NCBI GenBank assembly: GCA_033813635.1
Contig: JAPXRI010000001.1
Location: 236,428 to 300,427, forward strand
Direction of reading: 5' to 3'
Length of the DNA: 64,000 bases
Origin: JAPXRI01 sp033813635
GTDB lineage: Bacteria; Bacillota; Clostridia; Oscillospirales; QAMX01
Made by a program: the position numbers and the translations under genes. Below, piece by piece: positions 26,479-34,935 of this stretch (its first letter is position 1; every line of letters starts with the position of its first letter). Under the pieces are notes generated by a model that was given only the letters and a program-made list of their open reading frames with translations, was not told the origin of the DNA and made no database searches.

Positions 26479-26817
26479 ATGAAAGCCAAACGTATTTTCG
26501 CGGTTCTGTGTGTGGTTCTTGTTCTGACCTGCATCTTTGGAACAACCGCGTATGCGGCGGGAAGCGGCGATGTGGCTGGAGCTGTGGAAGGTACATGGAC
26601 AACAGCGTCACAGCAAATAAAGACCGTCGTCAACAGCGTCGTGTTCCCGGCCATCGACCTGATTCTGGCCGTATTTTTCTTCGCCAAATTAGGTACGGCT
26701 TATTTCGACTATAGAAAGCACGGACAATTCGAGTGGGCGGCGCCCGCAATCCTGTTCGCCTGTCTGGTGTTCACATTGACGGCGCCGCTGTATATCTGGA
26801 GTGTCGTTGGAATGTGA
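26479..26817 (+). CDS. VirB2-like conjugative pilin/channel subunit (DUF3852 type)
   Basis: This 112-residue protein has a signal peptide (RIFAVLCVVLVLTCIFGTTA, cleavage near AYA), then two membrane helices around VVFPAIDLILAVFFFAKLGT and APAILFACLVFTLTAPLYIW, joined by a short basic loop. This is the VirB2/TrbC layout, and it matches DUF3852 of clostridial ICEs. It is the first type IV secretion gene. The next transfer gene lies 6.6 kb away, past cargo island 1. Confidence 0.78.
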   Translation: MKAKRIFAVLCVVLVLTCIFGTTAYAAGSGDVAGAVEGTWTTASQQIKTVVNSVVFPAIDLILAVFFFAKLGTAYFDYRKHGQFEWAAPAILFACLVFTLTAPLYIWSVVGM

Positions 26818-26872
26818 AAAAATAGCCGGACGAGGATGACTCTAAAAAAGTCAGGCTTGTTCGGCTATTTAC
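26818..26872. terminator. Bidirectional hairpin between the transfer operon and cargo island 1
   Basis: AAATAGCCGgAC pairs with GTtCGGCTATTT, placed between a plus-strand gene and a convergent minus-strand gene. Confidence 0.7.
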
Positions 26873-26883
26873 ATCTATAACAG

Positions 26884-27612
26884 CTATTTATTCATGAAAT
26901 CAGTTAAAGGGGGCAGTTGGCCTTTCTCCACAAGAGCGGATGCGTATCCAAGAAAACGGTTTGTCCGGTTTTTGATGTCTTCCTCGGTTACGCCAAGAAA
27001 CAGTGCGGCTTCACGGGCCAGCGCCGTCCCGCCGAAACCCGATCCGTTTCCTTCGCAGACCGTTTCCTCAAAACAGAAATAGCCTTCTGGCTCTGTACAG
27101 TTTTTCGCATCTTTGCAATGTTCGTTTCCCCATCGTTCCCACCATTGTCGGCGATCGGCTTCAATCAAAGGCTCATTTTTATCCGTGTGCAGAATATGGA
27201 ATCCATGCACTTTGATTCCAAACTGCTCTGGCAGAATCGAACGGATTTCCTCCCGTTGGGAATCCGTTTCCCGCTGCCAGTCTTCCAGTTTCTCATCTGT
27301 CATATCAAAAGAAAACTGCGGCGGATTGTGCCTTAGCCGTTCCCCAAAATGACGCGGAACAAAGCTGTGTAAAAACATTTGTATTGTATCATCCCGCAGA
27401 TCAAGTGGTTCAAGATCGTAACGCGCCATGAGATAACCAGTCAGTTCACTCGCCGACCGAGCATTGGCTGTAAGTTTTCTCGCACATTCATCCTGCCACG
27501 CTTTGAATGCACCGGCGTCAAAACTGTTCATGACTGTTTTCATAGGTGAAATTGACTGGACACCTTTTTCCGTATGGATGATAATCTGTTCACCCTTGCG
27601 TTCAACCGACAT
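26884..27612 (-). CDS. Protein of unknown function in cargo island 1
   Basis: The 242-residue soluble protein begins at ATG 27612 with GGAGGG upstream. It has Trp/His/Cys-rich stretches (EADRRQWWERWGNEHCKDAK) and a C-terminal motif GFGGTALAREAALFLGVTEE. I do not recognise it. It is convergent with the pilin gene and lies between the pilin gene and a copy of the pilin's last codons at 27750, so it is a recent insertion. Confidence 0.65.
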   Translation of the reverse strand: MSVERKGEQIIIHTEKGVQSISPMKTVMNSFDAGAFKAWQDECARKLTANARSASELTGYLMARYDLEPLDLRDDTIQMFLHSFVPRHFGERLRHNPPQFSFDMTDEKLEDWQRETDSQREEIRSILPEQFGIKVHGFHILHTDKNEPLIEADRRQWWERWGNEHCKDAKNCTEPEGYFCFEETVCEGNGSGFGGTALAREAALFLGVTEEDIKNRTNRFLGYASALVEKGQLPPLTDFMNK

Positions 27613-27746
27613 TACGATCCCTCCGTTCCTGTATATCTTTACTTTACCATACTGACTGCGAATTACAAATCAAGTTATGCGGGTTTTCCTTCATGAAAAA
27701 TTGTCATAATAATTTATCTGAACTCATCGTCTTTATGCAACGGATA

Positions 27747-27771
27747 GGCTGGAGCGTAGTCGGAATGTAAG
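27747..27771 (+). pseudogene. Remnant of the 3' end of a VirB2-like pilin gene
   Basis: The reading TGG AGC GTA GTC GGA ATG TAA (about 27751-27771) encodes WSVVGM-stop. These are the same last residues as the intact pilin gene (TGG AGT GTC GTT GGA ATG TGA at 26797-26817), using different synonymous codons. It probably marks where a related element recombined and left its pilin end behind the inserted gene. Confidence 0.55.
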
Positions 27772-27772
27772 C

Positions 27773-27816
27773 AAGCAGGCCGGATCATTCACAACAACGG
27801 TCCGGTCTGCTTATAT
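27773..27816. terminator. Hairpin downstream of the XRE-TPR gene
   Basis: AAGCAGGCCGGA pairs with TCCGGTCTGCTT over 12 positions with one G-T pair. The T-run is weak. Confidence 0.55.
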
Positions 27817-27823
27817 AAAAACA

Positions 27824-28906
27824 TTATTCCGGAAGCTGTTCCAGCGCTGTTAGAATATTTTGAAACTCCTGATTGCCGCTCAAAAAATCGAATGCCGGGT
27901 TTCCGTTTATCATCTCACGGACGCAGTGATTCAAATAGCTTTTTGATTGAAGTGTTTCGCTCATCTCGATGCTGTCGAAGAACGGGCTTGCCTTTACCGC
28001 ATCATGATCCGCGGGCATCTGCGCGCACTTCAAAAACGCTCCAAGCGCAACCAGTGTTTCCCGTTCCTGCTTCTGCTCCGCGTGGCACTGCGCGATCATC
28101 AGGTAGTGGTTCAAGTCCTGACCATAGAGCTTATCTTTGCCAAACATTTGCGAGAGCTGCAGGCTCAGGTTTTCCATCCGCAGCGCAAGCGGATAATCCT
28201 TCTTCTTTTTCGCAAGATTGGCAAGCGTGCCGAGGGCGATATTGCAGCCGAACGTGTGAGTGGCAAGCAGATACTGCGCCACCTGTTTTGACTTTTCGTA
28301 ATCCCCCATGGCGTAGTAGATGGAAACTTTCATTTGATTCGGTTCAATTTCCGAGCTGTGGATGCCGTCGAGCGCCTTTAATGCTTCCTCGTACCGCTTC
28401 TGCTGCATCAGCAGAGCACTCAGGCTGTGCCACGCAGCTTCGCGGATCTGGATGTCTTCGCTTTCGGCGGCCTCCCGCATCAGAGTTTCCGCGCGGCTCA
28501 ATAAATGGGTAGCTTCGTCCTCCGTTCGCGCACATGGGGTGTGCATCATAAAGACATTGCCCATTCTCAGCTTCAAGAGCGGACTGTTCGGGTATTCCCT
28601 GACGCTTTGTTCGGCAAGGGAAATCGCGCTTTCATAGTCGGAGGATTCAAACAATTTCGTGCACTTCTCGCAGAACTCCATGACCTGATCTTCCGACAAC
28701 TGAGGTTCAAATCCCAGCAGATCATCTACCGTGACGCCCAGCAGCCGGGCAATGGGAGCAAGCAGGGTAATGTCCGGATACGCGCCGCCTGTTTCCCATT
28801 TCGACACGGCCGCAATGGACACGCCAAGCGCTGTGGCAAGCTGATCCTGCGTCAGCCCCATAGATTTTCTTTTGTTCTGAATATTTTTCCCAATCGATAA
28901 TTCCAT
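27824..28906 (-). CDS. XRE-family regulator with TPR-like C-terminal domain
   Basis: This 360-residue protein has an N-terminal helix-turn-helix (NIQNKRKSMGLTQDQLATAL then GVSIAAVSKWETGGAYPDIT) of the Cro/cI class. The remaining 280 residues are helical repeats like tetratricopeptide repeats, as in regulators that sense peptides or protein partners. It is monocistronic, with GAGGAA before ATG 28906. The target is unknown. Confidence 0.85.
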   Translation of the reverse strand: MELSIGKNIQNKRKSMGLTQDQLATALGVSIAAVSKWETGGAYPDITLLAPIARLLGVTVDDLLGFEPQLSEDQVMEFCEKCTKLFESSDYESAISLAEQSVREYPNSPLLKLRMGNVFMMHTPCARTEDEATHLLSRAETLMREAAESEDIQIREAAWHSLSALLMQQKRYEEALKALDGIHSSEIEPNQMKVSIYYAMGDYEKSKQVAQYLLATHTFGCNIALGTLANLAKKKKDYPLALRMENLSLQLSQMFGKDKLYGQDLNHYLMIAQCHAEQKQERETLVALGAFLKCAQMPADHDAVKASPFFDSIEMSETLQSKSYLNHCVREMINGNPAFDFLSGNQEFQNILTALEQLPE

Positions 28907-29029
28907 TCTGATTCCTCGCTTTCTTGAGGAAGGCCCTTCCTAAATATTAGTATAGCCGATTGTGGGGAGGACCGCAATGGAAGCGTGTTTGACTTTTCAC
29001 GTCTATGATTTAACCTACGGTTGAATTCT

Positions 29030-29359
29030 TCAACCGGTGCCTGCTTTTTCTCTTCTGCGGCAGACGACCAGCGTGAACGCGTTCAGCAGGATCGTGACGA
29101 TCAGCAATACCGCCGAAACCCACGTTACCGCGCGGGAGGTATCCAGAAGCGCCGACCAGTCTTCGATCTGCACCAGATGGTCGGTATATCGAATCTGCAT
29201 ATAAAGCGATACGGCACAGGAAGCGGCACTTGCTACAGAGAATGCGGGCCAGTTCCTGCTGCCAGACTTACTATGCTGAGTGAGATTAACAACCGGAAGT
29301 ATCCACGCAATCAGCCCGAATATCAGGCTTCCCATGTTCAGCCAGCCAAATCCAAGCAT
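29030..29359 (-). CDS. Small membrane protein
   Basis: The 109-residue protein has four hydrophobic segments (about 8-25, 40-58, 78-100 and a weaker one). The family is unassigned. The sequence LGFGWLNMGSLIFGLIAWIL is distinctive. It lies between the XRE-TPR gene and the sigma-factor operon, transcribed toward the XRE gene. Confidence 0.65.
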   Translation of the reverse strand: MLGFGWLNMGSLIFGLIAWILPVVNLTQHSKSGSRNWPAFSVASAASCAVSLYMQIRYTDHLVQIEDWSALLDTSRAVTWVSAVLLIVTILLNAFTLVVCRRREKAGTG

Positions 29360-29599
29360 AATGATCTCCTTTCCGATGTCTGTCTAAAGATGATTATATC
29401 ATATACTGCTGCTCATTTTTCAAAACGTCATCAGCCTTTTTTATCTTGGACAGCATTTCTTAAAAATGATGACATTTGAAAATTGACATAGATAAAACCG
29501 ACCACATGGCTTACAATTAATTCTGAAAAACCTGTTAGGTTATAAGACGTTTGCTGTCTATATAGGTAAAGGGCCTTTCATCTACAAGGGGGGGAACGA

Positions 29600-30160
29600 A
29601 TGGAGGACAACGAAATTATTGAGTTTTATTGGCGCCGGAGCGAACAGGCAATTCAGGAGTCTGGATCAAAGTACGGTTCGTATTGTTTGTCCATCGCCAA
29701 TAACATTCTATCGAATCTGCAAGATTCGGAAGAATGCGTGAACAGCACCTGGCTGAATGCGTGGAACGCGATTCCTCCCCAGCGCCCCAACCATCTGTCC
29801 GCTTTCTTCGCAAAAATCACCCGAAATCTGTCCATCAACAAGCTGAAAGCGAGAACGGCTGAAAAACGCAGCGGCAATGAGGCAACGGTTGTTATAGATG
29901 AATTGGGTGAGTGCCTTTCCGCATCAGACAATGTGGAGGCCGAATACCAGGGAAAAGAGCTTGGCGAAAAAATCAGCCAATTTCTGCGAACACTCTCGGA
30001 ACGCGAATGCAACATGTTCATCCGGCGGTACTTTTATGTGCAGCCCGTTGGAGAAATCGCAAAGCATTACCGTCTGAAGGAAAGCAATGTCCTGGTAATC
30101 CTGTCGCGTACCCGGAAAAAACTTCGATTTTACCTGCAAAAGGAGGGATACATGGCATGA
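29600..30160 (+). CDS. ECF-type RNA polymerase sigma factor
   Basis: This 186-residue protein has the sigma-70 region 2 pattern (FYWRRSEQAIQESGSKYGSY ... LNAWNAIPPQRPNHLSAFFA, KITRNLSINKLKA) and region 4 (LSERECNMFIRRYFYVQPVG then EIAKHYRLKESNVLVILSRT). It has no region 1 or 3, as is usual for ECF factors. The stop overlaps the next ATG, so the membrane protein downstream is probably its partner. Confidence 0.88.
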   Translation: MEDNEIIEFYWRRSEQAIQESGSKYGSYCLSIANNILSNLQDSEECVNSTWLNAWNAIPPQRPNHLSAFFAKITRNLSINKLKARTAEKRSGNEATVVIDELGECLSASDNVEAEYQGKELGEKISQFLRTLSERECNMFIRRYFYVQPVGEIAKHYRLKESNVLVILSRTRKKLRFYLQKEGYMA

Positions 30161-31170
30161 ACAATATGGAACTTTTTGAAGCCATCGGAGAGATTGACAG
30201 CGACCTCATTACAAGGTGTGAAAACGAAGTTGTTCATGCGCCGAAACAGACTTGGGTAAGGCGGCTGTCCGTGGCGGCGTGCCTTTGCCTGGTGATGCTT
30301 TGTATATTTACATTGCCAATATTCAAACAGGCACCGAATACCCCTATTACGCCGGGAAATAACAGCAGCCAGCCGACAACACCCAACAACGCGTTGCTCT
30401 ATATCAACCAGTTGAAACAAGAGCCATCTTTTCAAAACTCCGTCATCTCGTTGAATGTGAATGATTTTATTGCAATGACGGATGACGAATTTCTGAAATA
30501 CTACGGCATTTCGTTCAGCATCAACAGGGCGGTTCCTGCGTTTGAACTACAGCTGCTGAATCCGGCAAATAACAATGGAATTTTCAGGAACAGCAGCAGG
30601 GGAACCTATTACGACAGCCATACTTTCGTGTTTGCCAATGCCGTCAACACACAGCGGCTGGAGATCACGCTCAGCAAAACAGCCTATTATCCGGGCTTGA
30701 TTATAGGGACGGATGAAAGTACCACTCAGCTAAAACAGTCGGAGTTGGGCGGCTTCGCCGTCACGATTTTCCAGTACGCCGGAAAGGATGGGAGTACCTG
30801 CTTCTATACGGAGTTTTTGAACAACGGAATCGCTTACTGTATCACTTCTTATAATTTGTCACAGAAAGACTATACGGCTGCACTAAGCTCGGTCATTGCC
30901 GATAACGTCAATACTGAAGCAAATAAATCCGGCGCGAAAAATGCCCATATGGTGACCGGCACGGTGAATGCCGTTGATGAGAACGCCAACCTTATTTCCA
31001 TCTCAGTAGGCGACGGCGCATTTTCCACCCTCAGAGTATATTTACCGGATGGCGAGGCAAAGCGATATTCCGTTGGAGATCAGGTGGAAGTCAGCTACGT
31101 CGGCAATCCGATCACGATCTGCACGATATGGGAACGACAGCTAAAAAGCATAAACACTGTAAATGGCTAA
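30157..31170 (+). CDS. Membrane protein coupled to the ECF sigma factor, probable anti-sigma role
   Basis: This 337-residue protein has a cytoplasmic N-terminus of about 35 residues (MELFEAIGEIDSDLITRCEN), one membrane segment (LSVAACLCLVMLCIFTLPIF) and a large extracytoplasmic part. ATG 30157 overlaps the sigma-factor stop, with AAGGAGG upstream. One-pass proteins encoded right after ECF sigma factors usually hold the sigma factor inactive until a signal arrives; that role is inferred from position and layout. Confidence 0.7.
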   Translation: MNNMELFEAIGEIDSDLITRCENEVVHAPKQTWVRRLSVAACLCLVMLCIFTLPIFKQAPNTPITPGNNSSQPTTPNNALLYINQLKQEPSFQNSVISLNVNDFIAMTDDEFLKYYGISFSINRAVPAFELQLLNPANNNGIFRNSSRGTYYDSHTFVFANAVNTQRLEITLSKTAYYPGLIIGTDESTTQLKQSELGGFAVTIFQYAGKDGSTCFYTEFLNNGIAYCITSYNLSQKDYTAALSSVIADNVNTEANKSGAKNAHMVTGTVNAVDENANLISISVGDGAFSTLRVYLPDGEAKRYSVGDQVEVSYVGNPITICTIWERQLKSINTVNG

Positions 31171-31204
31171 TGGGTCAAACACTTGAATACAAGGAGAAAG
31201 CAAT

Positions 31205-31840
31205 ATGAAAAAAATCAGGTTCATTTTTCTGCCCGGCATCTTAGCTTTATGCTTACTCGCCGGATGCAGCAGTCAAAGTCAGAAGTCGGCCGCAAACATT
31301 GCGCCAACAGGAAATTCAGTCTCCGAAAAGACGGCTGAAGCGGAAACAGCCGGTAAAACTTTGGGCAATGGCAATACGTCGGTACCTGTTTCCAACGATT
31401 TGGAAAACTCCATCAACGTAAAAGCACATGATAACAGCTCAATGAAAGCCACGGGTATCAGCAGCGGCGCAAAAACTTCCGCCAATACCGAAGACGGCTC
31501 TGGCAAAATCACAGATACCGGCAACAATACGAAAGCGCCCACTTCTGATGTCTCACAGGATGCCAATGTGCAAAACAACAACTCCGGTACGGTCGGAGGA
31601 TATTGCATCAGCAATCAAAACAAGTATAATGTTACTGTCCCCAAAGTCAACTATGAACTTGATATTGATAAGGACGGAACAATCAGCAGCGCGGATTACA
31701 AGCTTTCCGGCATGAGCCAGGAGGACTTTGCTTCCAAGCTGGTTTCCAATGGGAATGTGGGGACCGCCTCAGAAGCCAAACAAGTAATTAAAGGCGATAT
31801 TACCGTTATGTGCGGTGTGTTCAGCGGAACTTGTAATTAA
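31205..31840 (+). CDS. Lipoprotein of the ECF sigma operon
   Basis: The 211-residue protein has a signal peptide with lipobox LLAGC (Cys near residue 21), a long Ser/Thr/Asn/Ala-rich stretch, and a compact end YELDIDKDGTISSADYKLSG containing an EF-hand or dockerin-like DxDxDG loop. It is probably anchored outside the membrane and works with the preceding membrane protein. A strong terminator follows. Confidence 0.72.
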   Translation: MKKIRFIFLPGILALCLLAGCSSQSQKSAANIAPTGNSVSEKTAEAETAGKTLGNGNTSVPVSNDLENSINVKAHDNSSMKATGISSGAKTSANTEDGSGKITDTGNNTKAPTSDVSQDANVQNNNSGTVGGYCISNQNKYNVTVPKVNYELDIDKDGTISSADYKLSGMSQEDFASKLVSNGNVGTASEAKQVIKGDITVMCGVFSGTCN

Positions 31841-31868
31841 AAGACTCAGCATAAAATATCACTTATCA

Positions 31869-31910
31869 AAAAGCAGATCAAATCTTGGGTGGATTTGATC
31901 TGCTTTTTCT
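31869..31910. terminator. Bidirectional terminator between convergent operons
   Basis: AAAAAGCAGATCAAATC pairs perfectly with GATTTGATCTGCTTTTT around an 8-base loop. Confidence 0.9.
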
Positions 31911-31939
31911 CTGAGACATCTCTGTTGGTCATAATATCG

Positions 31940-32722
31940 CTATTTAAACATCAGCATTCCGCCCATGACAACGATCATGATGAAAAGCACCGGCTGGAGA
32001 ACTTTCTCCAGCTTTTTCTTGTCTGCCCGTTTCAGGAGAAACGGCCCGGCGAGCGCGCCGCACATGGTGCCGATGGCCAGAAGCCCGACAAGCTGCCAAT
32101 CAATCTTCCCAACGCTGAGATGCGCAAGGAAACCTGTCACCGCAATTCCAAACAGCACTAAAACCGAGGTGCCAACGGTCTCCAGCGCCGGACAGCCCAG
32201 GATCATCAGGCCCGCTACAATCGGCCCACCGCCGCTTAAGCCCACCAGACCGGACATGATTCCGCCGAGCAGCCCAAAGCAGACAGCCTTGATTGTGTTC
32301 GCCGTTTTTGTTTGGGCTGTGTCTTGCTCCACTGTTTTGCCTTGCTTCTTTCGCAGGAAGGAGATCAGCATCTGCAGGGCAAGCAGGAGCAGAATGATTC
32401 CGGTCAGTTTGTTATAAAGGCTCTGCGGCAGAAAACCGGAACACAGCGAACCGATGACGGAGCCGACCACGCCGCTTACGAGCATGGTGAGGCCGAACCG
32501 CAGATTCACGTTTCCTGCCTTCCAATGGGAAAACGCCCCCACCGCCGTGGTAGGGATCGTGGTAGCCAGCGAGGTCGACGCCGCAATCGCGGGAGAAATA
32601 TGAAAGAACACCGTCAGAATCCCAACATAGACGGCTCCGCCGCCTCCGCCGAGAGATACAATCAACAATCCTACGATAAACCCAACGACGGGTAAGGCAA
32701 TGTAAGTACCCATATCAATCAC
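31940..32722 (-). CDS. TauE/SafE (TSUP) family membrane transporter
   Basis: The 260-residue protein has about eight membrane segments in two similar halves. Signature stretches are GFIVGLLIVSLGGGGGAVYV near the N-terminus and GLLGGIMSGLVGLSGGGPIV near the middle, the two Gly-rich loops of the TSUP family. It exports or imports sulfur-containing or organic anions; the substrate is unknown. The gene overlaps the TetR gene by eight bases and is probably controlled by it. Confidence 0.85.
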   Translation of the reverse strand: MIDMGTYIALPVVGFIVGLLIVSLGGGGGAVYVGILTVFFHISPAIAASTSLATTIPTTAVGAFSHWKAGNVNLRFGLTMLVSGVVGSVIGSLCSGFLPQSLYNKLTGIILLLLALQMLISFLRKKQGKTVEQDTAQTKTANTIKAVCFGLLGGIMSGLVGLSGGGPIVAGLMILGCPALETVGTSVLVLFGIAVTGFLAHLSVGKIDWQLVGLLAIGTMCGALAGPFLLKRADKKKLEKVLQPVLFIMIVVMGGMLMFK

Positions 32723-33290
32723 TCTTTTCCATATTTAAAGATGAAACCAGCCGAAAAGCAAGCTGGCGGTAACTCTCGTCGACGTCCGCACCGTTTCCAC
32801 GGAAAAATCCCGCCGCTTCCAGAGAAACAAACCCATGGAGCGCGCTGCGGAAACCACGGACAAAATGGATCGTTTCCTCTTCCCCTAAGTTATACGGCTC
32901 CATCACCTGATACAGAATCCGGACAACGGTGTGCCCCTTCTCCTGAACATCGCTGTCGCCGCAGTCCGGGAAGCGCAGGATTGCCTTGTAAAGCTCCGGA
33001 TTTTCTTTCGCGTAGCTCCGATATGCCAGGGCGATTGCCAGTAACGCGTCGCCCTCGGACCGGCCGACTGCCGCGCCGCGGATTGCTTCTTCCAGCCTGC
33101 CGAGGGCAAGCTTCGCAATTCCTGTGGAGAGCTCCTGAACTCCGCTCAGATGGTTATAAAGGGACGGCGATTTGACCCCCAGCTTTTCCGCTACCTGAAG
33201 CAGAGAGACATTTTCAAGCCCCTTTTCTTCCGCAAGCTCCGCCGCCGCATCTAGGATCGTCTGTGCGTCCAGATTTCTTCTTGTGCCCAT
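32715..33290 (-). CDS. TetR-family repressor
   Basis: From ATG 33290 the protein has 191 residues. The N-terminal helix-turn-helix reads ILDAAAELAEEKGLENVSLL then VAEKLGVKSPSLYNHLSGVQ, standard for TetR. The C-terminal domain resembles TetR_C_33/WHG types. ATG 33305 is an alternative start. An AT-rich inverted repeat lies about 40 bases upstream and may be its operator. The likely target is the downstream transporter gene in the same operon. Confidence 0.85.
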   Translation of the reverse strand: MGTRRNLDAQTILDAAAELAEEKGLENVSLLQVAEKLGVKSPSLYNHLSGVQELSTGIAKLALGRLEEAIRGAAVGRSEGDALLAIALAYRSYAKENPELYKAILRFPDCGDSDVQEKGHTVVRILYQVMEPYNLGEEETIHFVRGFRSALHGFVSLEAAGFFRGNGADVDESYRQLAFRLVSSLNMEKSD

Positions 33291-33326
33291 TGTGACCACT
33301 TCCATAAACTATAATATGTTTATTAT

Positions 33327-33345
33327 AAACTAACATAATTAGTTT
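33327..33345. promoter_or_regulatory. Probable TetR operator
   Basis: AAACTAA and TTAGTTT form a perfect 7-base inverted repeat around CATAA, just upstream of the TetR gene. Confidence 0.5.
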
Positions 33346-33422
33346 ATCAATACCCAGTGATTAAAAAAGGAGGCGATGTCCGATTGTTCCATCTCTAAGC
33401 GCCCGCAATCGTCCTTGCATTG

Positions 33423-33452
33423 GAGCCTGTGAAAGCGGGCTCTATATTTTTT
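33423..33452 (+). terminator. Hairpin in the leader of the VirB6-like gene
   Basis: GAGCC and GGGCTC pair around TGTGAAAGC, followed by TATATTTTTT, ending about 20 bases before the ATG. It could end transcription from cargo island 1 or attenuate the transfer operon. Confidence 0.45.
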
Positions 33453-33469
33453 GAAGGAGGTGATTTTCC

Positions 33470-34372
33470 ATGTTTATATGGGACTTCGTGGCCGACACCG
33501 TGCTGGGGCAGATTCTGGACTGGATCTACAGCCAGATGATCGGGTTCCTCGGCAACTTTTTCGCGGCCATGGGTAATATGGGCGCGGACCTGTTCGACAT
33601 GACCTGGGTGAAATCCATCGTTTTGTTCTTTACTTACCTGGGCTGGGCGCTCTACGGGACCGGGCTTGTGGTGTCGGTCTTTGAGTGCGGTATTGAGTAC
33701 CAGTCCGGACGGGGAAGTATCAAGGACACCGCGCTCAACAACATCAAGGGTTTTCTCGCGGTCGGGCTTTTCTCCACGGTGCCGGTGGAGCTGTATAAGC
33801 TCTCGGTCTCCCTGCAGAGCAGCTTCACGGCGGGCATCACCGGGCTGGGTACCGGCATCGACACCGTTGCCGGAAATATCATCAGCCAGCTGTCCTCTGC
33901 GGGGGCGCTGGAAAAAGCGGCGAACGCCGGAGTGTTCGGCGGGATCGGAAGCACGCTCAATCCCATCATGCTGATTTTTATCCTCATCATGATGGGCTAC
34001 GCCGTGATCAAGGTGTTCTTCGCCAACCTGAAGCGCGGCGGCATCCTGCTCATCCAGATTGCGGTGGGCAGCCTGTACATGTTCAGCGTCCCGAGAGGAT
34101 ATCTGGACGGTTTCGTGGGCTGGTGCAAACAGATCATCGGGCTGTGCCTGACCGCATTTTTACAGTCCACCATCCTCATCGCGGGGCTGATGGTGCTGAA
34201 GGATCACGTCCTGCTGGGGCTTGGCCTGATGCTGGCGGCCGGAGAAATTCCCCGTATTGCCGGAGCATTCGGGCTGGACACCAGCACCAGAGCCAACTTC
34301 ATGAGCGCCGTCTACGCCGGTCAGACCGCAATGAACATCACCCGCACCATTGTGAAGGCGGTGACAAAATGA
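33470..34372 (+). CDS. VirB6/TrbL-like membrane channel protein
   Basis: This 300-residue polytopic membrane protein has about six hydrophobic segments, for example SIVLFFTYLGWALYGTGLVV and NPIMLIFILIMMGYAVIKVF. It has the Gly/Ala-rich loop between segments that is usual for TrbL/VirB6, and it matches a clostridial ICE family. It would form the inner-membrane core of the DNA-transfer channel. GAAGGAGGTGA precedes ATG 33470. The stop overlaps the next ATG. Confidence 0.75.
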   Translation: MFIWDFVADTVLGQILDWIYSQMIGFLGNFFAAMGNMGADLFDMTWVKSIVLFFTYLGWALYGTGLVVSVFECGIEYQSGRGSIKDTALNNIKGFLAVGLFSTVPVELYKLSVSLQSSFTAGITGLGTGIDTVAGNIISQLSSAGALEKAANAGVFGGIGSTLNPIMLIFILIMMGYAVIKVFFANLKRGGILLIQIAVGSLYMFSVPRGYLDGFVGWCKQIIGLCLTAFLQSTILIAGLMVLKDHVLLGLGLMLAAGEIPRIAGAFGLDTSTRANFMSAVYAGQTAMNITRTIVKAVTK

Positions 34373-34935
34373 AACTGGTATATATCTGCTCTCCCTACGC
34401 GGGGGATGTTGAAAACAATGTCCGGTTTGCCAAAGCCGCCTGCCGTTATGCGATGAAACAGGGTTGTGCGCCTATCGCTGTTCATCTGCTGTATCCGCAG
34501 ATCCTGAACGATGCCGTTCCCTCCGAGAGAAAAGCCGGTATTCGGATGGGGCTGCGGGTGCTGGTTTCCTGTGAGGAACTGTGGGTGTGCGGCGGCACCG
34601 TCAGCTATGGAATGAGCTGTGAAATCGCAAAGGCCGGGCGATTGGGAATCCCCGTCCGGTACCTGTCTGCGGAGCAAATTCAGTGTGAAGCGCCCGTAGG
34701 GCAATACGGCGTTCTGGCGCGCCGGAGCGCCGCGTCTGTCTGCGGTGCGGCGGAAAGCTGGGTGAAGCAGGACGGAAGGCCCTTGGTATTCGGAACCTAT
34801 GAAGAAGCTGTGGTAGAAGCCGAACGGCTGAACGGCCGGATGGGACCTGTCAACCGGACCGTCGAGTATTTTCCGAAAGAAATGGAGGCTATGCCGCAGG
34901 AAGCGCCTTCCTTCGGTATGGAACTGCGGCTGTGA
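34369..34935 (+). CDS. Deoxyribosyltransferase-fold protein (DUF4406/DUF7768-like)
   Basis: The 188-residue protein has an N-terminal 100 residues matching the nucleoside 2-deoxyribosyltransferase-like fold: VYICSPYAGDVENNVRFAKA, CAPIAVHLLYPQILND, ERKAGIRMGLRVLVSCEELW, then SYGMSCEIAKAGRLGIPVRY. Proteins of this kind are common in phages and ICEs with no firm activity. A second region of about 70 residues has QDGRPLVFGTYEEAV. The C-terminus PSFGMELRL carries a clear shared tail. GTGA overlap couples it to the cytosine methylase gene. Confidence 0.7.
   Translation: MKLVYICSPYAGDVENNVRFAKAACRYAMKQGCAPIAVHLLYPQILNDAVPSERKAGIRMGLRVLVSCEELWVCGGTVSYGMSCEIAKAGRLGIPVRYLSAEQIQCEAPVGQYGVLARRSAASVCGAAESWVKQDGRPLVFGTYEEAVVEAERLNGRMGPVNRTVEYFPKEMEAMPQEAPSFGMELRL

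Noticed and set aside
32312..33175. Plus-strand frames opposite the TauE/SafE and TetR genes.
   Set aside because: They are antisense shadows; the minus-strand genes have clear family motifs and coupled starts.
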